A DNA stretch of 54,619 bases from Verrucomicrobiota bacterium (GTDB lineage: Bacteria; Verrucomicrobiota; Verrucomicrobiia; Verrucomicrobiales; DEV007), in assembly GCA_020630975.1 (NCBI GenBank), contig JAHDID010000016.1, positions 1 through 54,619 of the forward strand, read 5' to 3'. Numbering within the stretch: position 1 is the stretch's first letter; the number at the start of each line of letters is the position of its first letter. Position numbers and translations under genes: made by a program. The notes below the pieces were generated by a model. That model saw nothing but the letters and a program-made list of their open reading frames with translations, was not told the origin of the DNA and did no database searches. This document shows, in pieces, positions 1-8,125 of this stretch.

Positions 1-100
1 GCTGAATGAGGCTTTTGAAGCGAAACAATAGCAGCTTAGTCATGGGAAAATTCAGTAATCGCGTACTACCCGCGTTCGGGCTCTTCTTTAACTTGGAGCT

Positions 101-601
101 CTATTTGTAGGTTGTTCCATATACGATTCCCCCGTGCTGGTTTCTCCCCTCAATCCTACCATTAGAAACATTTAACTTAAGCGTATCTACAAATTTATCT
201 TTACCCCAATGTATCTTGTAAATTAACTCCTTTTTATCTGCTAGAGACCACGAAGCATTCTTGATTTTCTTTTGCTTTACGTTTGTAAAATTGTACAGAC
301 TGCCATTTTCATCGAGATAGATCCTCCCGCCGTTAAACCAAGACCATGCACCTATTACAGGGTCAGACTGTCTATCGAATGTTTGAAAAATATATACTCG
401 CAGTTCCAGAATCAATCGATTCAGAGGTTCTGCCGAGGAGATTTTTTTATTTCGATGAAGATCGTCCCGTTGTTTTATGAGATCTTCCAAAACCCTTTCG
501 CAACTCCATAGAGTAGATTTATCAATCGATTCGAAATCAGGAATATCGGCTGAGAAGCCAATAGCTGAGGTCAGGAGCAAAATAAGTGCTAAAATCTTCA
601 T
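101..601 (-). CDS. Secreted protein of unknown function
   Basis: The 166-residue product starts with a typical Sec signal peptide (K at position 2, a Leu/Ile-rich core, then GFSA before the mature chain). The mature part has a charged helical stretch (about residues 25-75), then a beta-rich part with the motifs GAWSWFNGGRIYLDENG and SLADKKELIYKIHWG. This resembles the small secreted verrucomicrobial proteins that read like a lipocalin or a DUF-type 'G-x-W-x-W' sheet. I do not recognise the family. The ATG at 601 is the only start that includes the signal peptide. It stands alone: the next gene on the same strand ends 212 bp upstream and no terminator is obvious. It loosely resembles the orphan at 18074-18493 (both have an aromatic region followed by a DxDG/DENG turn), which may reflect a shared fold. 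Confidence 0.6.
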   Translation of the reverse strand: MKILALILLLTSAIGFSADIPDFESIDKSTLWSCERVLEDLIKQRDDLHRNKKISSAEPLNRLILELRVYIFQTFDRQSDPVIGAWSWFNGGRIYLDENGSLYNFTNVKQKKIKNASWSLADKKELIYKIHWGKDKFVDTLKLNVSNGRIEGRNQHGGIVYGTTYK

Positions 602-813
602 AAACTGTCCTTTGTTTTAAGCCTAACGAAAAGGCTTGGTGAAGTGGACACCATACCTTGATTACATCAAAATAGTGACTCTTTTACTAGCACTGTCAAC
701 TCAGCGAGGTTCCAAGCGCCAGCTTGGCATTTGAAGATCATCTCAGAAATCCAACCGGTAATCGATATAAATTGGTTAGCTAACTATTGCTAGAGGCTTT
801 CATAAAAAAAACA
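602..813. other. Intergenic region, nothing recognised
   Basis: This AT-rich stretch separates two leftward genes. It must hold the promoter of the secreted protein at 101-601, but I see no clear -35/-10 pair, hairpin or repeat. Confidence 0.5.
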
Positions 814-1692
814 TCAATCCAGCCGCTTCACCACCACCTCGACATCGAGCGATCGCTTCTTCCCACCCCCCAGTAGATTGCCGCGGATCGGTGCGACGTC
901 GCCGTAGTCTTTGCCTTTGGCCAGTGTCACGTAGTGCTCGTCTACCCAGCAGGCATTGGTAGGATCGATGCCGACCCAGCCTACCTCCGGCGTGTAAAAC
1001 TCGACCCACGCGTGCGATACCTCAGAGCCTATAAAGCTGGCCTCGGCCTCGTCCATTTGCTCACGCCCTGGGTCGTATAGGTAGCCGCTCACATAGCGCC
1101 CAGGAATGCCTAAGGCACGGCAGTAACCCAACAAGAGGTGAGTGAAATCCTGACAGGTGCCCTTACGACTATCACACACCTCTGCCGCCGTCGTCGCTCG
1201 ATGGATCATCTGAGCGGTCCACTGGCAACTGGCAAAAATATGATCGCTCAGCCCTTTCATCACCGCTCCCCAGGTCTGCTCTTGGTTCAGCGATACATCC
1301 ACCGCCTCGCGCCAGATCTCGGGCGATTTCTGCACGTAGCGACTGTCGGTCAAATATTCAAACAGACTGTCATCCGACTTGGCCTGATCCACATCGAGCG
1401 TCCGCTCCATCGCCATGACGTTCTGCTCGTTTGTGGCTTTCGTTTCGACCTGTGAACTGGCCACTACCTCCAGCTGGGCATGCTTTCTCTCGATTTCAAA
1501 GGCATGAACTAGATTACCAAACAGATCACGAGAGACCATCAGCGCAGCCTCTGGCTCTGGGTCTATCGACAGCTCACACACACCGGGCAGCTGGCGAGCC
1601 GTCTCATCGGGAGAAAGCCGCAACTCGTTGATATTCGATCGTGCAGGCAAGCTATACGAGAAAGTGGAGCGATGCGAAATGGACAAAAGCAT
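814..1692 (-). CDS. Transglutaminase-like cysteine protease family protein
   Basis: The 292-residue protein has the two-part layout of bacterial transglutaminase-like proteins. An N-terminal beta domain (about 1-100, with the SHRSTFSYS opening typical of this family) is followed by the papain-like core. The catalytic triad is visible: Cys in SRKGTCQDFTHLLLGYCR, His in SEVSHAWVEFYTPEVGWVG, and Asp in GIDPTNACW. There is no signal peptide, so it is probably cytoplasmic. Members of this group are usually uncharacterised and often sit beside alpha-E and circularly permuted ATP-grasp genes. Those partners are not seen here. The ATG at 1692 gives a family-typical N terminus. The function (peptidase or amidase) is inferred from the triad only. 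Confidence 0.88.
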   Translation of the reverse strand: MLLSISHRSTFSYSLPARSNINELRLSPDETARQLPGVCELSIDPEPEAALMVSRDLFGNLVHAFEIERKHAQLEVVASSQVETKATNEQNVMAMERTLDVDQAKSDDSLFEYLTDSRYVQKSPEIWREAVDVSLNQEQTWGAVMKGLSDHIFASCQWTAQMIHRATTAAEVCDSRKGTCQDFTHLLLGYCRALGIPGRYVSGYLYDPGREQMDEAEASFIGSEVSHAWVEFYTPEVGWVGIDPTNACWVDEHYVTLAKGKDYGDVAPIRGNLLGGGKKRSLDVEVVVKRLD

Positions 1693-1833
1693 ATCAGAGA
1701 TAAAGAGCCGGTAAATTATTTACCAGCCAGCGGGAAAGGATTGATCAAAAATATCGCCCTAGAGGCACCTTTGGGAAATTCGAAAAACCTGCTAATCATT
1801 CAAAATAAGGCAGTTACGTAAATACAAACCGAC

Positions 1834-1850
1834 TTGGCACGGCACTTGCG
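1834..1850 (+). promoter_or_regulatory. Sigma-54 (RpoN) -24/-12 promoter
   Basis: The sequence TTGGCACG, four bases (GCAC), then TTGCG matches the RpoN consensus TGGCACGrNNNTTGCW at all fixed positions except the last weak one. The invariant GG (1836-1837) and GC (1848-1849) are separated by exactly 10 bases, as required. Transcription would start near 1861, giving a leader of about 45 nt before the ATG at 1906. An activator-binding site must lie upstream, but I could not identify one. Confidence 0.8.
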
Positions 1851-1905
1851 ATAATGGAATGCAAAGAAACGAACAAGAACGATAAACCTAAACACCTAAA
1901 TAACT

Positions 1906-2112
1906 ATGAAAGATCCTATTATCACTTACCGCGGAGTCAGCTGCCCAATGTCAGAACTCGATGCAGAGCGCGTCGACCAGCTCGAGCAGCAGCAAGGCAC
2001 TCGTAGTGTGCAATACCGTGGCTGCCAGATGGAAGCCGACCTGCACGCACCTCACGAGACTCACCAGGTCGAAGTGCAGTATCGCGGAGCGAAAGCAGTC
2101 GTGGAGCTGTAA
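1906..2112 (+). CDS. Small DUF4278-type protein with three YRG motifs
   Basis: The 68-residue acidic protein contains three copies of a short Y-R-G unit: TYRGVSC (residues 7-13), QYRGCQM (about 37-43) and QYRGAKA (about 58-64). This matches the pattern of DUF4278, a family of very small proteins best known from cyanobacteria with repeated 'YRG' strands. The function is unknown. The ATG at 1906 follows an A-rich leader without a Shine-Dalgarno. The gene is monocistronic: a sigma-54-type promoter lies 56 bp upstream and a strong intrinsic terminator starts 45 bp downstream. That implies a conditional response (nitrogen, envelope stress or similar), but the signal cannot be read from the sequence. 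The family assignment is by motif, not by search. Confidence 0.75.
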   Translation: MKDPIITYRGVSCPMSELDAERVDQLEQQQGTRSVQYRGCQMEADLHAPHETHQVEVQYRGAKAVVEL

Positions 2113-2156
2113 GCCAAGCCTTTTTCAAAAAATCCCTAACTAATAACTCCCAAGAA

Positions 2157-2183
2157 AAGCGGTCTCACGAGACCGCTTTTTTT
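2157..2183 (+). terminator. Rho-independent terminator of the DUF4278 gene
   Basis: A perfect 8-bp stem, GCGGTCTC paired with GAGACCGC around a 2-nt apex (in practice a slightly larger loop), is followed by seven Ts. It lies 45 bp after the stop codon at 2112. Confidence 0.92.
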
Positions 2184-2252
2184 CTGTACCGAGCAGAGCC
2201 GACCTCAATGACTCCCGCCTAAAGACCTCCAAGACAGCCAGCCCCCACCTTT

Positions 2253-2972
2253 TTACTGCGAACAGTGCTGAATCGCATTCTGCAGTAACTCAGGAGCCGT
2301 TTTCAGCCCAAGCTTCGCGCGGATGTTCGCTTTGTGCACATCCACAGTCGAGGCAGAGATCTTTAGCTTGCTAGCGATCTGCTTGCTCACCAGACCTGCA
2401 CCGACATACTCATAGATCTCCCGCTCGCGTGCGGTCAGCTTATCCAGCGGCCCACTACTACAGCTCCCTCCTGCCTCAGACACATCAGCACCACACATCT
2501 CAGTGATCACTGTGCGCTGCAGTCGTTTATTGATAAACATCTCACCATCGAGGACCGAGCGAATGCCCTTCAGGATGCTCTTCGTCTCCTCGTGCTTCAT
2601 CACGATGCCATTTGCCCCACTGCGGATAGCCTTAGATACCCGATCGCTTTCCTCTTGGGTCGAAACCACCATCACTGGTATCTCATTCCCCATCTGGCGT
2701 AGCTGCGTGAGCACCTCTAGCCCACAGCCATCGCGAAAGCTGGTGTCCAATATCACCAAATCGGGCTTCGAATTCTCGATGGCCTGCGGCAACCCCTCTG
2801 CACGATCATACTCACCGCACACCTTCAGGTCGCGCTGGTGCTCGATGAGACTACGCATGCCGAGACGCAACACAGGGTGATCATCCGCTATAAATATGCG
2901 GTGAGTCTCTGCGTTCTGGAGTCCCTCTTCGTGCGGTAGTGGGGTTGTAAGAGCTAGTGTGTCTGCACTCAC
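2253..2972 (-). CDS. NarL/LuxR-type response regulator
   Basis: The 239-residue protein has a receiver domain (about residues 24-150) and a LuxR-type helix-turn-helix (about 172-235). The receiver has the acidic pair D30-D31, the phosphoacceptor D76 in DLVILD, the Ser/Thr switch at 105-106 and the conserved Lys at 126. The DNA-binding domain shows LTAREREIYEYVGAGLVSKQIA and STVDVHKANIRAKL, both typical. No Met codon precedes the receiver domain, so the start is the GTG at 2972. No histidine kinase gene is adjacent, so it is an orphan regulator in this window and its partner lies elsewhere. It is transcribed toward the terminator of the DUF4278 gene. Confidence 0.93.
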   Translation of the reverse strand: MSADTLALTTPLPHEEGLQNAETHRIFIADDHPVLRLGMRSLIEHQRDLKVCGEYDRAEGLPQAIENSKPDLVILDTSFRDGCGLEVLTQLRQMGNEIPVMVVSTQEESDRVSKAIRSGANGIVMKHEETKSILKGIRSVLDGEMFINKRLQRTVITEMCGADVSEAGGSCSSGPLDKLTAREREIYEYVGAGLVSKQIASKLKISASTVDVHKANIRAKLGLKTAPELLQNAIQHCSQ

Positions 2973-3039
2973 GTTACTTTTTCAACAAAACTGGCAATAT
3001 TTGACAAGAAAAAAAATGACGTAAAAACGCCTTTGCTCA

Positions 3040-4056
3040 TTATTCCAGCTCTCCGAGGACACACGCGAGCAGTCCCTCGCTATACTGATGGATCTTCCAA
3101 TGGTCTGGGCACCAGCCTTTCAAAAAGCGAGTGAAGTCGCTCCACGCATAAGGATAAAGCTGGCGCCACTCCCTCTCCAACGCATCCAGATCGGTATCTG
3201 GCCACCACCTAGGGACCTCCGCACGCAGCGCTTCAAAATAGCCCGCCAGCAGTGCCTCCTCCTGAGCGGAGCACTGTGTCTCATCTAGGCAACTACCGAT
3301 GAAATACGCCACATCGCGAATACCACAGCCTCGGCCAACATACTGAAAATCGACCGCTGCCACCTGCACCTCCTCTGCACCTCGCGGGGTAAAACAAAAG
3401 TTAGCCAGCTTCGCATCGCCATGGACTAGGGTTTGATACCGCGCCATGCGCAATCGCTCATCGATGGCTTTAGCCTTGGCCTTGATCGGGTCGCCATCTG
3501 CCAGTACGCGCCACTCATCTGGACGGGTATCGAGATGCCAATAAGTACCCTGTGGCCACAGCCCATCTGGCTCTGCACCCAGGAACCGAGCGTGAAAACT
3601 CGCCAACCATCGCAGGCAAGCCAACAGCTCTCCCCCATCGACTCGAGAGCGAGTCTCGCTATAGCCTGCAGCACACAGGTCCTCGATCACCAGAAACAAA
3701 CAATCATCGCTAACCCGATCTCCCAGATACCTAGGAACCCGGCACTCGTCCGGGCACTTCTCAGTCCAGTCGCGATACCACGCCGTCTCGACATGATAGG
3801 ACTGTACCTTGCGCTGATGTGAGAGATCTGTATTCCACCCTCGCGGATGCTGAGCGGCCAGTTCACCGAGCTGTACATGTTTAGCTATCACAGTCGGCTC
3901 TGCTGCGGCCTGGCGGCCCGACAACGCCACTCTGACGATTTCGCCATAGCCACTCCATAGTGTCTGGATCCGCTCAGACCCAGCGATCGACGTGGCTCCT
4001 GTCACTGATAATAAATAATCATCCAGCTCCGCACCGAAGAATTTTGTCTCAGACAT
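3040..4056 (-). CDS. Kinase-like phosphotransferase (APH/CHK-type fold)
   Basis: The protein of about 338 residues has the signatures of the aminoglycoside phosphotransferase / ecdysteroid-choline kinase-like superfamily. There is a hinge [11 protein letters not shown], the catalytic loop [13 protein letters not shown] (Brenner-like HGDxxxxN), and the metal-binding Asp in [21 protein letters not shown]. The VDFQ and G-x-x-D-x-A-Y-F pair is most like the CHK-kinase-like branch. The substrate is unknown and resistance should not be assumed. I prefer the ATG at 4056 (MSETKFFG) over the TTG at 4065. It follows the carboxypeptidase gene by 11 bp and is probably co-transcribed with it and the TPR gene. 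Confidence 0.85.
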   Translation of the reverse strand: MSETKFFGAELDDYLLSVTGATSIAGSERIQTLWSGYGEIVRVALSGRQAAAEPTVIAKHVQLGELAAQHPRGWNTDLSHQRKVQSYHVETAWYRDWTEKCPDECRVPRYLGDRVSDDCLFLVIEDLCAAGYSETRSRVDGGELLACLRWLASFHARFLGAEPDGLWPQGTYWHLDTRPDEWRVLADGDPIKAKAKAIDERLRMARYQTLVHGDAKLANFCFTPRGAEEVQVAAVDFQYVGRGCGIRDVAYFIGSCLDETQCSAQEEALLAGYFEALRAEVPRWWPDTDLDALEREWRQLYPYAWSDFTRFLKGWCPDHWKIHQYSEGLLACVLGELE

Positions 4057-4067
4057 AACTGGCAAAC

Positions 4068-5021
4068 CTATCGCTGTAGACCATAGCGCAGCAGCGCATC
4101 TGATTCCTGCCAGACTGTGGGAGTCTTGCTCCCGAGGATCACTGCCATCACACTACGGCGGCCATCGGAAGCCGAGGATACCAGACAACGCCCGGCCGCA
4201 TTGGTGAAGCCGGTTTTACAGCCATTACAGTAGGGATTCGTCTTCAGCACTTGATTGGTATTGTAGATAGTCTTGGAGGTGCCGTTGCTGAAGTAAAAGA
4301 CCATAGCCTTTGTCCCGACCGCATCACGGATCGCAGGGCGCTGCATCGCCGCGCGCCCTAGGATGGCCAGATCTCTAGCGGTCGAGTATTGGCCACCAGG
4401 TGTCGGCAGACCACTCGCATTAGTGAAGTAGGAATTATACATCCCGAGCTGGCGAGCCTTATAGTTCATCGCTGTCGCAAAGGCAGGTACCGAGCCTGAG
4501 TGATGCCGTGCCAGACAGCGAGCTATGTCATTACTACTGCGCACCAGCACGGCCTTCAGCAGGTCTCCTTTTCGGTACATCTGCCCGGCCTGGATACCCA
4601 TCTTGGTCGGTTCACACTGAGTATCCGAGTGAGTCACGGTTATGTATTGATTAAGATTCCCTGAGTCTGCGATCAAAATACCAAGGAGCAGCTTCTGAGT
4701 ACTCGCACTGGGCAACCGAGCGTCGGCATTTTTCTCAAACAACACACGCCCTCGGTGATCCACCAAAATAGCCGCCTTCGCCGTTATAGTCGGAGCCCCG
4801 ACACTTGATGGAGGTGGTGTGACCGGCTGCTGGCGCTCAGCCTGCTGCTGGGGGGTCGCAGCCCCTTGGCTCCGTGCCGTTTGACCAGCCGTAGCAGGGT
4901 TGGGCCCAGCCGACTGGCAGCCCACCACGACTAGCGCTACCACAGTACTAACCACAGCCCAGCCTACCCTCTGCAGAGAGCTTGCGATAGATGCTGAATG
5001 TCGGGCAGCCAGGGTGCACAT
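4068..5021 (-). CDS. D-alanyl-D-alanine carboxypeptidase (PBP5/6 family, S11), putative lipoprotein
   Basis: The 317-residue product has the three penicillin-binding motifs: SxxK (S107-T-Q-K110), SxN (S162-S-N164) and KTG (K269-T-G271). These define the S11 DD-carboxypeptidase fold, which trims the terminal D-Ala from peptidoglycan stem peptides. The N terminus has a hydrophobic segment ending in VVGC (Cys at about 35), a plausible lipobox, followed by a Pro/Gln-rich linker (about 45-80). The usual C-terminal beta domain and amphipathic anchor of PBP5 are absent, so the lipid anchor probably replaces them. Four cysteines near the KTG motif (NPYCNGCKT and others) are unusual and could form disulfides. 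It lies between the TPR gene (66 bp upstream) and the phosphotransferase gene. Confidence 0.93.
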   Translation of the reverse strand: MCTLAARHSASIASSLQRVGWAVVSTVVALVVVGCQSAGPNPATAGQTARSQGAATPQQQAERQQPVTPPPSSVGAPTITAKAAILVDHRGRVLFEKNADARLPSASTQKLLLGILIADSGNLNQYITVTHSDTQCEPTKMGIQAGQMYRKGDLLKAVLVRSSNDIARCLARHHSGSVPAFATAMNYKARQLGMYNSYFTNASGLPTPGGQYSTARDLAILGRAAMQRPAIRDAVGTKAMVFYFSNGTSKTIYNTNQVLKTNPYCNGCKTGFTNAAGRCLVSSASDGRRSVMAVILGSKTPTVWQESDALLRYGLQR

Positions 5022-5087
5022 GGTGGATAACTTGGACGGATAGAGGACTTGGAAATTGTCCCCTAGCCCTGAAAAAAGACAAGCCCC

Positions 5088-5876
5088 TTATCGAGCTGGA
5101 TTTCGCAGCACACTCTCGATCTCTGCATCTGGCCCCATCCCCAGATCCAGCGCGCGATAATAGTGTCTGCGGCCCAGTTCCACTTTTGCAGGCTTTAGGC
5201 TCAGATAAGTTTTAGCCAGATTATAGTGAGCATCCTCATGATCTGGCTCCAGCTCGATCACTCTTTTTAACTCACCGATCGCGGCATCGACCCAGCCATA
5301 CTCATAAGTCACCGCGCCTAGCAGCATGTGCGCCTGGGCTAGCTGCGGGTCCTCATGTATGGCCCTAGTCAGGCTAGATATCGCTAACAGCAGCCGACGT
5401 CCCTGATACTGGATCAGCCCCAGCGTCATCCAGTTGGCAGCTATCCTTGGCTCCAGATCTAGCGACTTTCTCAGATAATTCTCCGCTTCACCCAGATTCC
5501 CAAGCTGATACTCCGCCACACCCAGATTCGCATAGGCTAGAGGATTACTCGGAGCCTGCAAGATCATCTCATTATAGGCACTGCGTGCTGTCTGCCAGTC
5601 GCCACTCGATATCGCCTTGGCTCCCCGCTCGGCAATAGGCTTCAGTTCCGATGGAATCTTTACCGACCCCACCGCCAACTCTGATCTACCGCGCACCGGT
5701 TTCGAGACTGAGGACTTCGGCTCCCCCCCTTTTTTTGACGAAAATCGCAACCCCGCGAAAGGAGCACCGGCCTCCTGGGCCAGCCCCTCAATAGAACCTC
5801 CAAAACAGACTGTCACCGCGCAGATCACTCCCAAAATCGCACGCGCCCTATGTGTGTATCGCATAGAGAGGACCAT
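5088..5876 (-). CDS. Secreted TPR-repeat protein
   Basis: The 262-residue protein starts with a Sec signal peptide (about residues 1-34, ending near GLAQEA) and then a low-complexity Ser/Lys/Gly linker. From about residue 78 it carries at least four tetratricopeptide repeats. The clearest are NPLAYANLGVAEYQLGNLGEAE, RIAANWMTLGLIQYQGRRLLL and DHEDAHYNLAKTYLSLKP. TPR arrays act as protein-binding scaffolds, and the partner cannot be named. It is the first gene of an apparent operon with the carboxypeptidase and the phosphotransferase, which hints at an envelope role. It is divergent from lexA with only 74 bp between the starts, so a LexA operator in the gap could affect both genes. A start at Met5 (5864) is possible. 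Confidence 0.85.
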   Translation of the reverse strand: MVLSMRYTHRARAILGVICAVTVCFGGSIEGLAQEAGAPFAGLRFSSKKGGEPKSSVSKPVRGRSELAVGSVKIPSELKPIAERGAKAISSGDWQTARSAYNEMILQAPSNPLAYANLGVAEYQLGNLGEAENYLRKSLDLEPRIAANWMTLGLIQYQGRRLLLAISSLTRAIHEDPQLAQAHMLLGAVTYEYGWVDAAIGELKRVIELEPDHEDAHYNLAKTYLSLKPAKVELGRRHYYRALDLGMGPDAEIESVLRNPAR

Positions 5877-5917
5877 CTAATCAAAAAAACACTTGCGCAA
5901 GGTGCACTTATTGGCTT

Positions 5918-5931
5918 TGTTTTTGGGAACA
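5918..5931 (+). promoter_or_regulatory. Putative LexA operator (SOS box)
   Basis: TGTTT-TTGG-GAACA is an inverted repeat with one mismatch to the TGTTC-N4-GAACA form described for Verrucomicrobia. It ends 19 bp before the lexA ATG, the right place for autorepression. A separate perfect 10-bp palindrome, CTTGCGCAAG (5892-5901), lies closer to the TPR gene and may be another operator. Confidence 0.68.
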
Positions 5932-5950
5932 CTGTCATTTTTATCAGGAT

Positions 5951-6568
5951 ATGAAGATCACTGCACGCCAACAGGAAATTATCGACTTTTTGCAGTCGGA
6001 ACATCGCCAGACAGGCATCATGCCATCCACCCGCGAGATCCAGGAGCATTTTGGATTCGCCAGTCAGACCGCAGCCGTCAGCCACCTCAAAGCTCTCGAG
6101 AAAAAAGGGATTATCACCCGTCTAGAGGGAAAAGCTAGAGGACTGCGCTTCACCGATACTCTAGCCCGCGAGCCAATCATCGATATCCCAATCTACGGAG
6201 CCATCCCAGCTGGCTATGGCGATGATACCACGCCAGAGTCCGAGGGCTGCCTATCTGTCGATGTGAATTCTATGGGCGTATCTGCTTCAGCAAAGACCTA
6301 CGCGCTACGCGTGCGTGGCGATTCCATGATCAATGCCCACATCATGGATGGTGACCACGTCGTTATCGAACAAAAAGAGCCTCGCAACCACGATGTAGTA
6401 GCCGCCCTCATCGACGGCGAGACTACCCTGAAGCGCTATGTCAAAGACTCAAAAAAATGCTTTCTACGTGCTGAGAACCCGAACTACCCCGACCTCATCC
6501 CTGCTCAGGAGCTAATGATCCAAGGTGTCATGGTAGGCCTAGTGCGTGGTTCGAACGGCGGCTGGTAA
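5951..6568 (+). CDS. lexA: LexA, SOS repressor and self-cleaving protease
   Basis: The 205-residue protein has an N-terminal winged helix (about 1-68, with STREIQEHFGFASQTAAVSHLKALEKKGII) and a C-terminal S24 peptidase domain. The self-cleavage site is Ala87-Gly88 in IPAG. The catalytic Ser125 is in RGDSM and the Lys161 is in ETTLKRY. All expected residues are present, and the length is close to E. coli LexA (202). After RecA-activated cleavage it releases SOS genes. A putative operator at 5918-5931 suggests autoregulation. The ATG at 5951 has only a weak, very close AGGA before it. No recA, imuA or dnaE2 lies in the window. Confidence 0.97.
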   Translation: MKITARQQEIIDFLQSEHRQTGIMPSTREIQEHFGFASQTAAVSHLKALEKKGIITRLEGKARGLRFTDTLAREPIIDIPIYGAIPAGYGDDTTPESEGCLSVDVNSMGVSASAKTYALRVRGDSMINAHIMDGDHVVIEQKEPRNHDVVAALIDGETTLKRYVKDSKKCFLRAENPNYPDLIPAQELMIQGVMVGLVRGSNGGW

Positions 6569-6656
6569 TCCAACACTAGGTCCCCAAACCTGGCCTTCCC
6601 CCGTTCAAAACACACATTTTCACAAGAGGCGCACTCCCTCTCAAAGGGGCTAGATG

Positions 6657-6699
6657 GTTTGGCTATACGCAAAGTTTGCTCTTTAAAGTATAGTCAAAC
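6657..6699. other. Stem-loop in the lexA downstream region
   Basis: GTTTGGCTATA (6657-6667) pairs with TATAGTCAAAC (6689-6699), giving 11 bp with one G-U pair around a 21-nt loop. Only a weak pyrimidine run (CTCTTCTT) follows. It could be an inefficient lexA terminator or a remnant of a repeat element. Confidence 0.4.
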
Positions 6700-6950
6700 T
6701 CTTCTTATCCTGCATCACCGATTCGATCCTTAGTCTGTATTTCGCACCCGAATTAAAGCCAACAACTTTAAGCGAATGGCTCCTCATCACCGGGTAGGTT
6801 AATTTCAGCATAGAACTTTCCTCAGTATCGTCGTTGCGTAGAATCAACAGAGCTCTCAGTAAACTCAGCTTAGGACTAAAACCTGATACTTACTACCTAA
6901 CCATAGGTCTATTAACGATAGCTACCCTACTGCACCCAACGCCTACCCCA

Positions 6951-6970
6951 GAAAAGCAGCCAACGGCTGC
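6951..6970 (-). terminator. Rho-independent terminator (minus strand)
   Basis: Read on the minus strand, GCAGCC-GTT-GGCTGC is followed directly by TTTTC. The 6-bp stem is perfect and GC-rich, but the T run is short. It lies about 80 bp after the stop of the leftward gene at 7053. Confidence 0.6.
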
Positions 6971-7052
6971 CCCAGAAAAATTTTTACTTTTCTAGCAGGT
7001 TTATTCCGAGCGGCGATATCTAGCATGCAAAAAGCACCCTCACTATCACAGG

Positions 7053-7451
7053 CTAGCCAAGGGCCTCAAGCTTCACATCGAACTCAAAATCTCCCCCTAG
7101 TCCGAAATAATTCTGTATAATAGAATCGACCAGACCCTCCGCCTCTAAAGAGGAAACTTCTTGCAGATCATAAGTGCAAAACAAGTCCTTTTCCCAACCG
7201 ACCAGCTTCGCACCGCTTGGCACCTCCACACCATCCTCAGGCAAGATAACGCCTGGCTCCTCTGCATCCAAATATCTAAAGTTAATCTGCCCCGCATGAA
7301 GCTGAATCCAAAATGGAGCACCTGTATCTCCAGCCACGCTCAATTCTAAAGAGATGCACCACTTGCTCCCTTTAAGAGCTATCGACTCCCCACCGACAGA
7401 CTCGGCTATTTTGCGAGCCTCCCCCCTTAATCTTGCGATCATGCCCTCCAT
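7053..7451 (-). CDS. Orphan protein of unknown function
   Basis: The 132-residue acidic, probably cytoplasmic protein has no signal peptide or membrane segment. It begins with an amphipathic helix (MIARLRGEARKIAESVG), followed by alternating strands such as KWCISLELSVAG and APFWIQLHAGQINFRYLD, and ends in a short helix plus strand. I do not recognise the family. The alpha-beta pattern would suit a small adaptor or immunity-like protein, but nothing supports that directly. The ATG at 7451 and the Met at position 4 (7442) are both possible starts. It is followed by a terminator-like hairpin and is probably transcribed alone. Confidence 0.6.
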   Translation of the reverse strand: MEGMIARLRGEARKIAESVGGESIALKGSKWCISLELSVAGDTGAPFWIQLHAGQINFRYLDAEEPGVILPEDGVEVPSGAKLVGWEKDLFCTYDLQEVSSLEAEGLVDSIIQNYFGLGGDFEFDVKLEALG

Positions 7452-7515
7452 AAAAACAAAATAATAAACCTATTAACAATTTCATTCAACTGCGCAACAA
7501 GACTGAAAAACCAGA

Positions 7516-7992
7516 TCATTTAGGGATCAGAGCCTCAAGAAAAAATGACATCTCATCGGAATAATCTGGCAAATCAAGAAACTCTATAAAAAACCTCTTC
7601 CCTTTTGCCTCCCTCAAAAAAGCAAATCTCAAATCACCTTCAGCAGACAGATTTGCTTCTTCTATAAAATTACGTCGATCAAAGTCAGACGCAGGCAGAC
7701 TGTCAGTTTTATACACTATTTCAATCTTACTACCGATTGAAATCCCCCCCTTCAAACACCTCACAACTGTCACATTGTGAACGACTGTCGCGAAAGGCGG
7801 CTCAACATCTTCAAGATCAGTGGCATAAATGCAAACAGAAACAACTGCCGCTGCATCATTGTAGGTTGCTATCAGCCCATCATCATCCCCCAAAAACAAC
7901 CACCTCGGATGATCACCCGAACCAGCCCCATTGGAAAAATAAACCGAGGAAAGCAAAGAGAAAAGTGATATTAGCAACACCTGTCTTTTCAT
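7516..7992 (-). CDS. Secreted protein of unknown function
   Basis: The 158-residue product starts at the ATG at 7992 (MKRQ), giving a clean signal peptide with a Leu/Ser-rich core ending at SNGAG. A GTG at 8016 would add eight residues and is less likely. The mature part has a beta-rich core containing VVSVCIYATDLEDVEPPFATVVHNVTVVRC and a pattern typical of OB-like or beta-sandwich proteins. A charged C-terminal half includes LRFAFLREAKGKRFFIEFLD. The family is not recognised. The gene ends 64 bp before the next leftward gene begins. Confidence 0.6.
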   Translation of the reverse strand: MKRQVLLISLFSLLSSVYFSNGAGSGDHPRWLFLGDDDGLIATYNDAAAVVSVCIYATDLEDVEPPFATVVHNVTVVRCLKGGISIGSKIEIVYKTDSLPASDFDRRNFIEEANLSAEGDLRFAFLREAKGKRFFIEFLDLPDYSDEMSFFLEALIPK

Positions 7993-8125
7993 AAACTTCA
8001 AAAATACATCTTCCACGAAACGACACTTACCAAGACTAACATGAACGTTAGCTCGAAACCAGCTTCAAAGACACTAGATGACCACATCACCCATAAATGA
8101 TGTGCTTCCTAAGGCATAAGAAAAG

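Larger units (their letters stand above)
6569..7052. other. Intergenic region of 484 bp, convergent
   Basis: This gap lies between lexA and a leftward orphan gene. Besides the two hairpins listed separately, it holds a direct repeat CCCCAGAAAA (near 6947-6955 and 6970-6979) flanking the second hairpin. I see no coding signal. Confidence 0.5.

Noticed and set aside
3040-4056. Aminoglycoside-resistance gene.
   Set aside because: The APH-like fold is shared by many kinases; the VDFQ pattern points to the CHK-like branch, and no resistance context exists.
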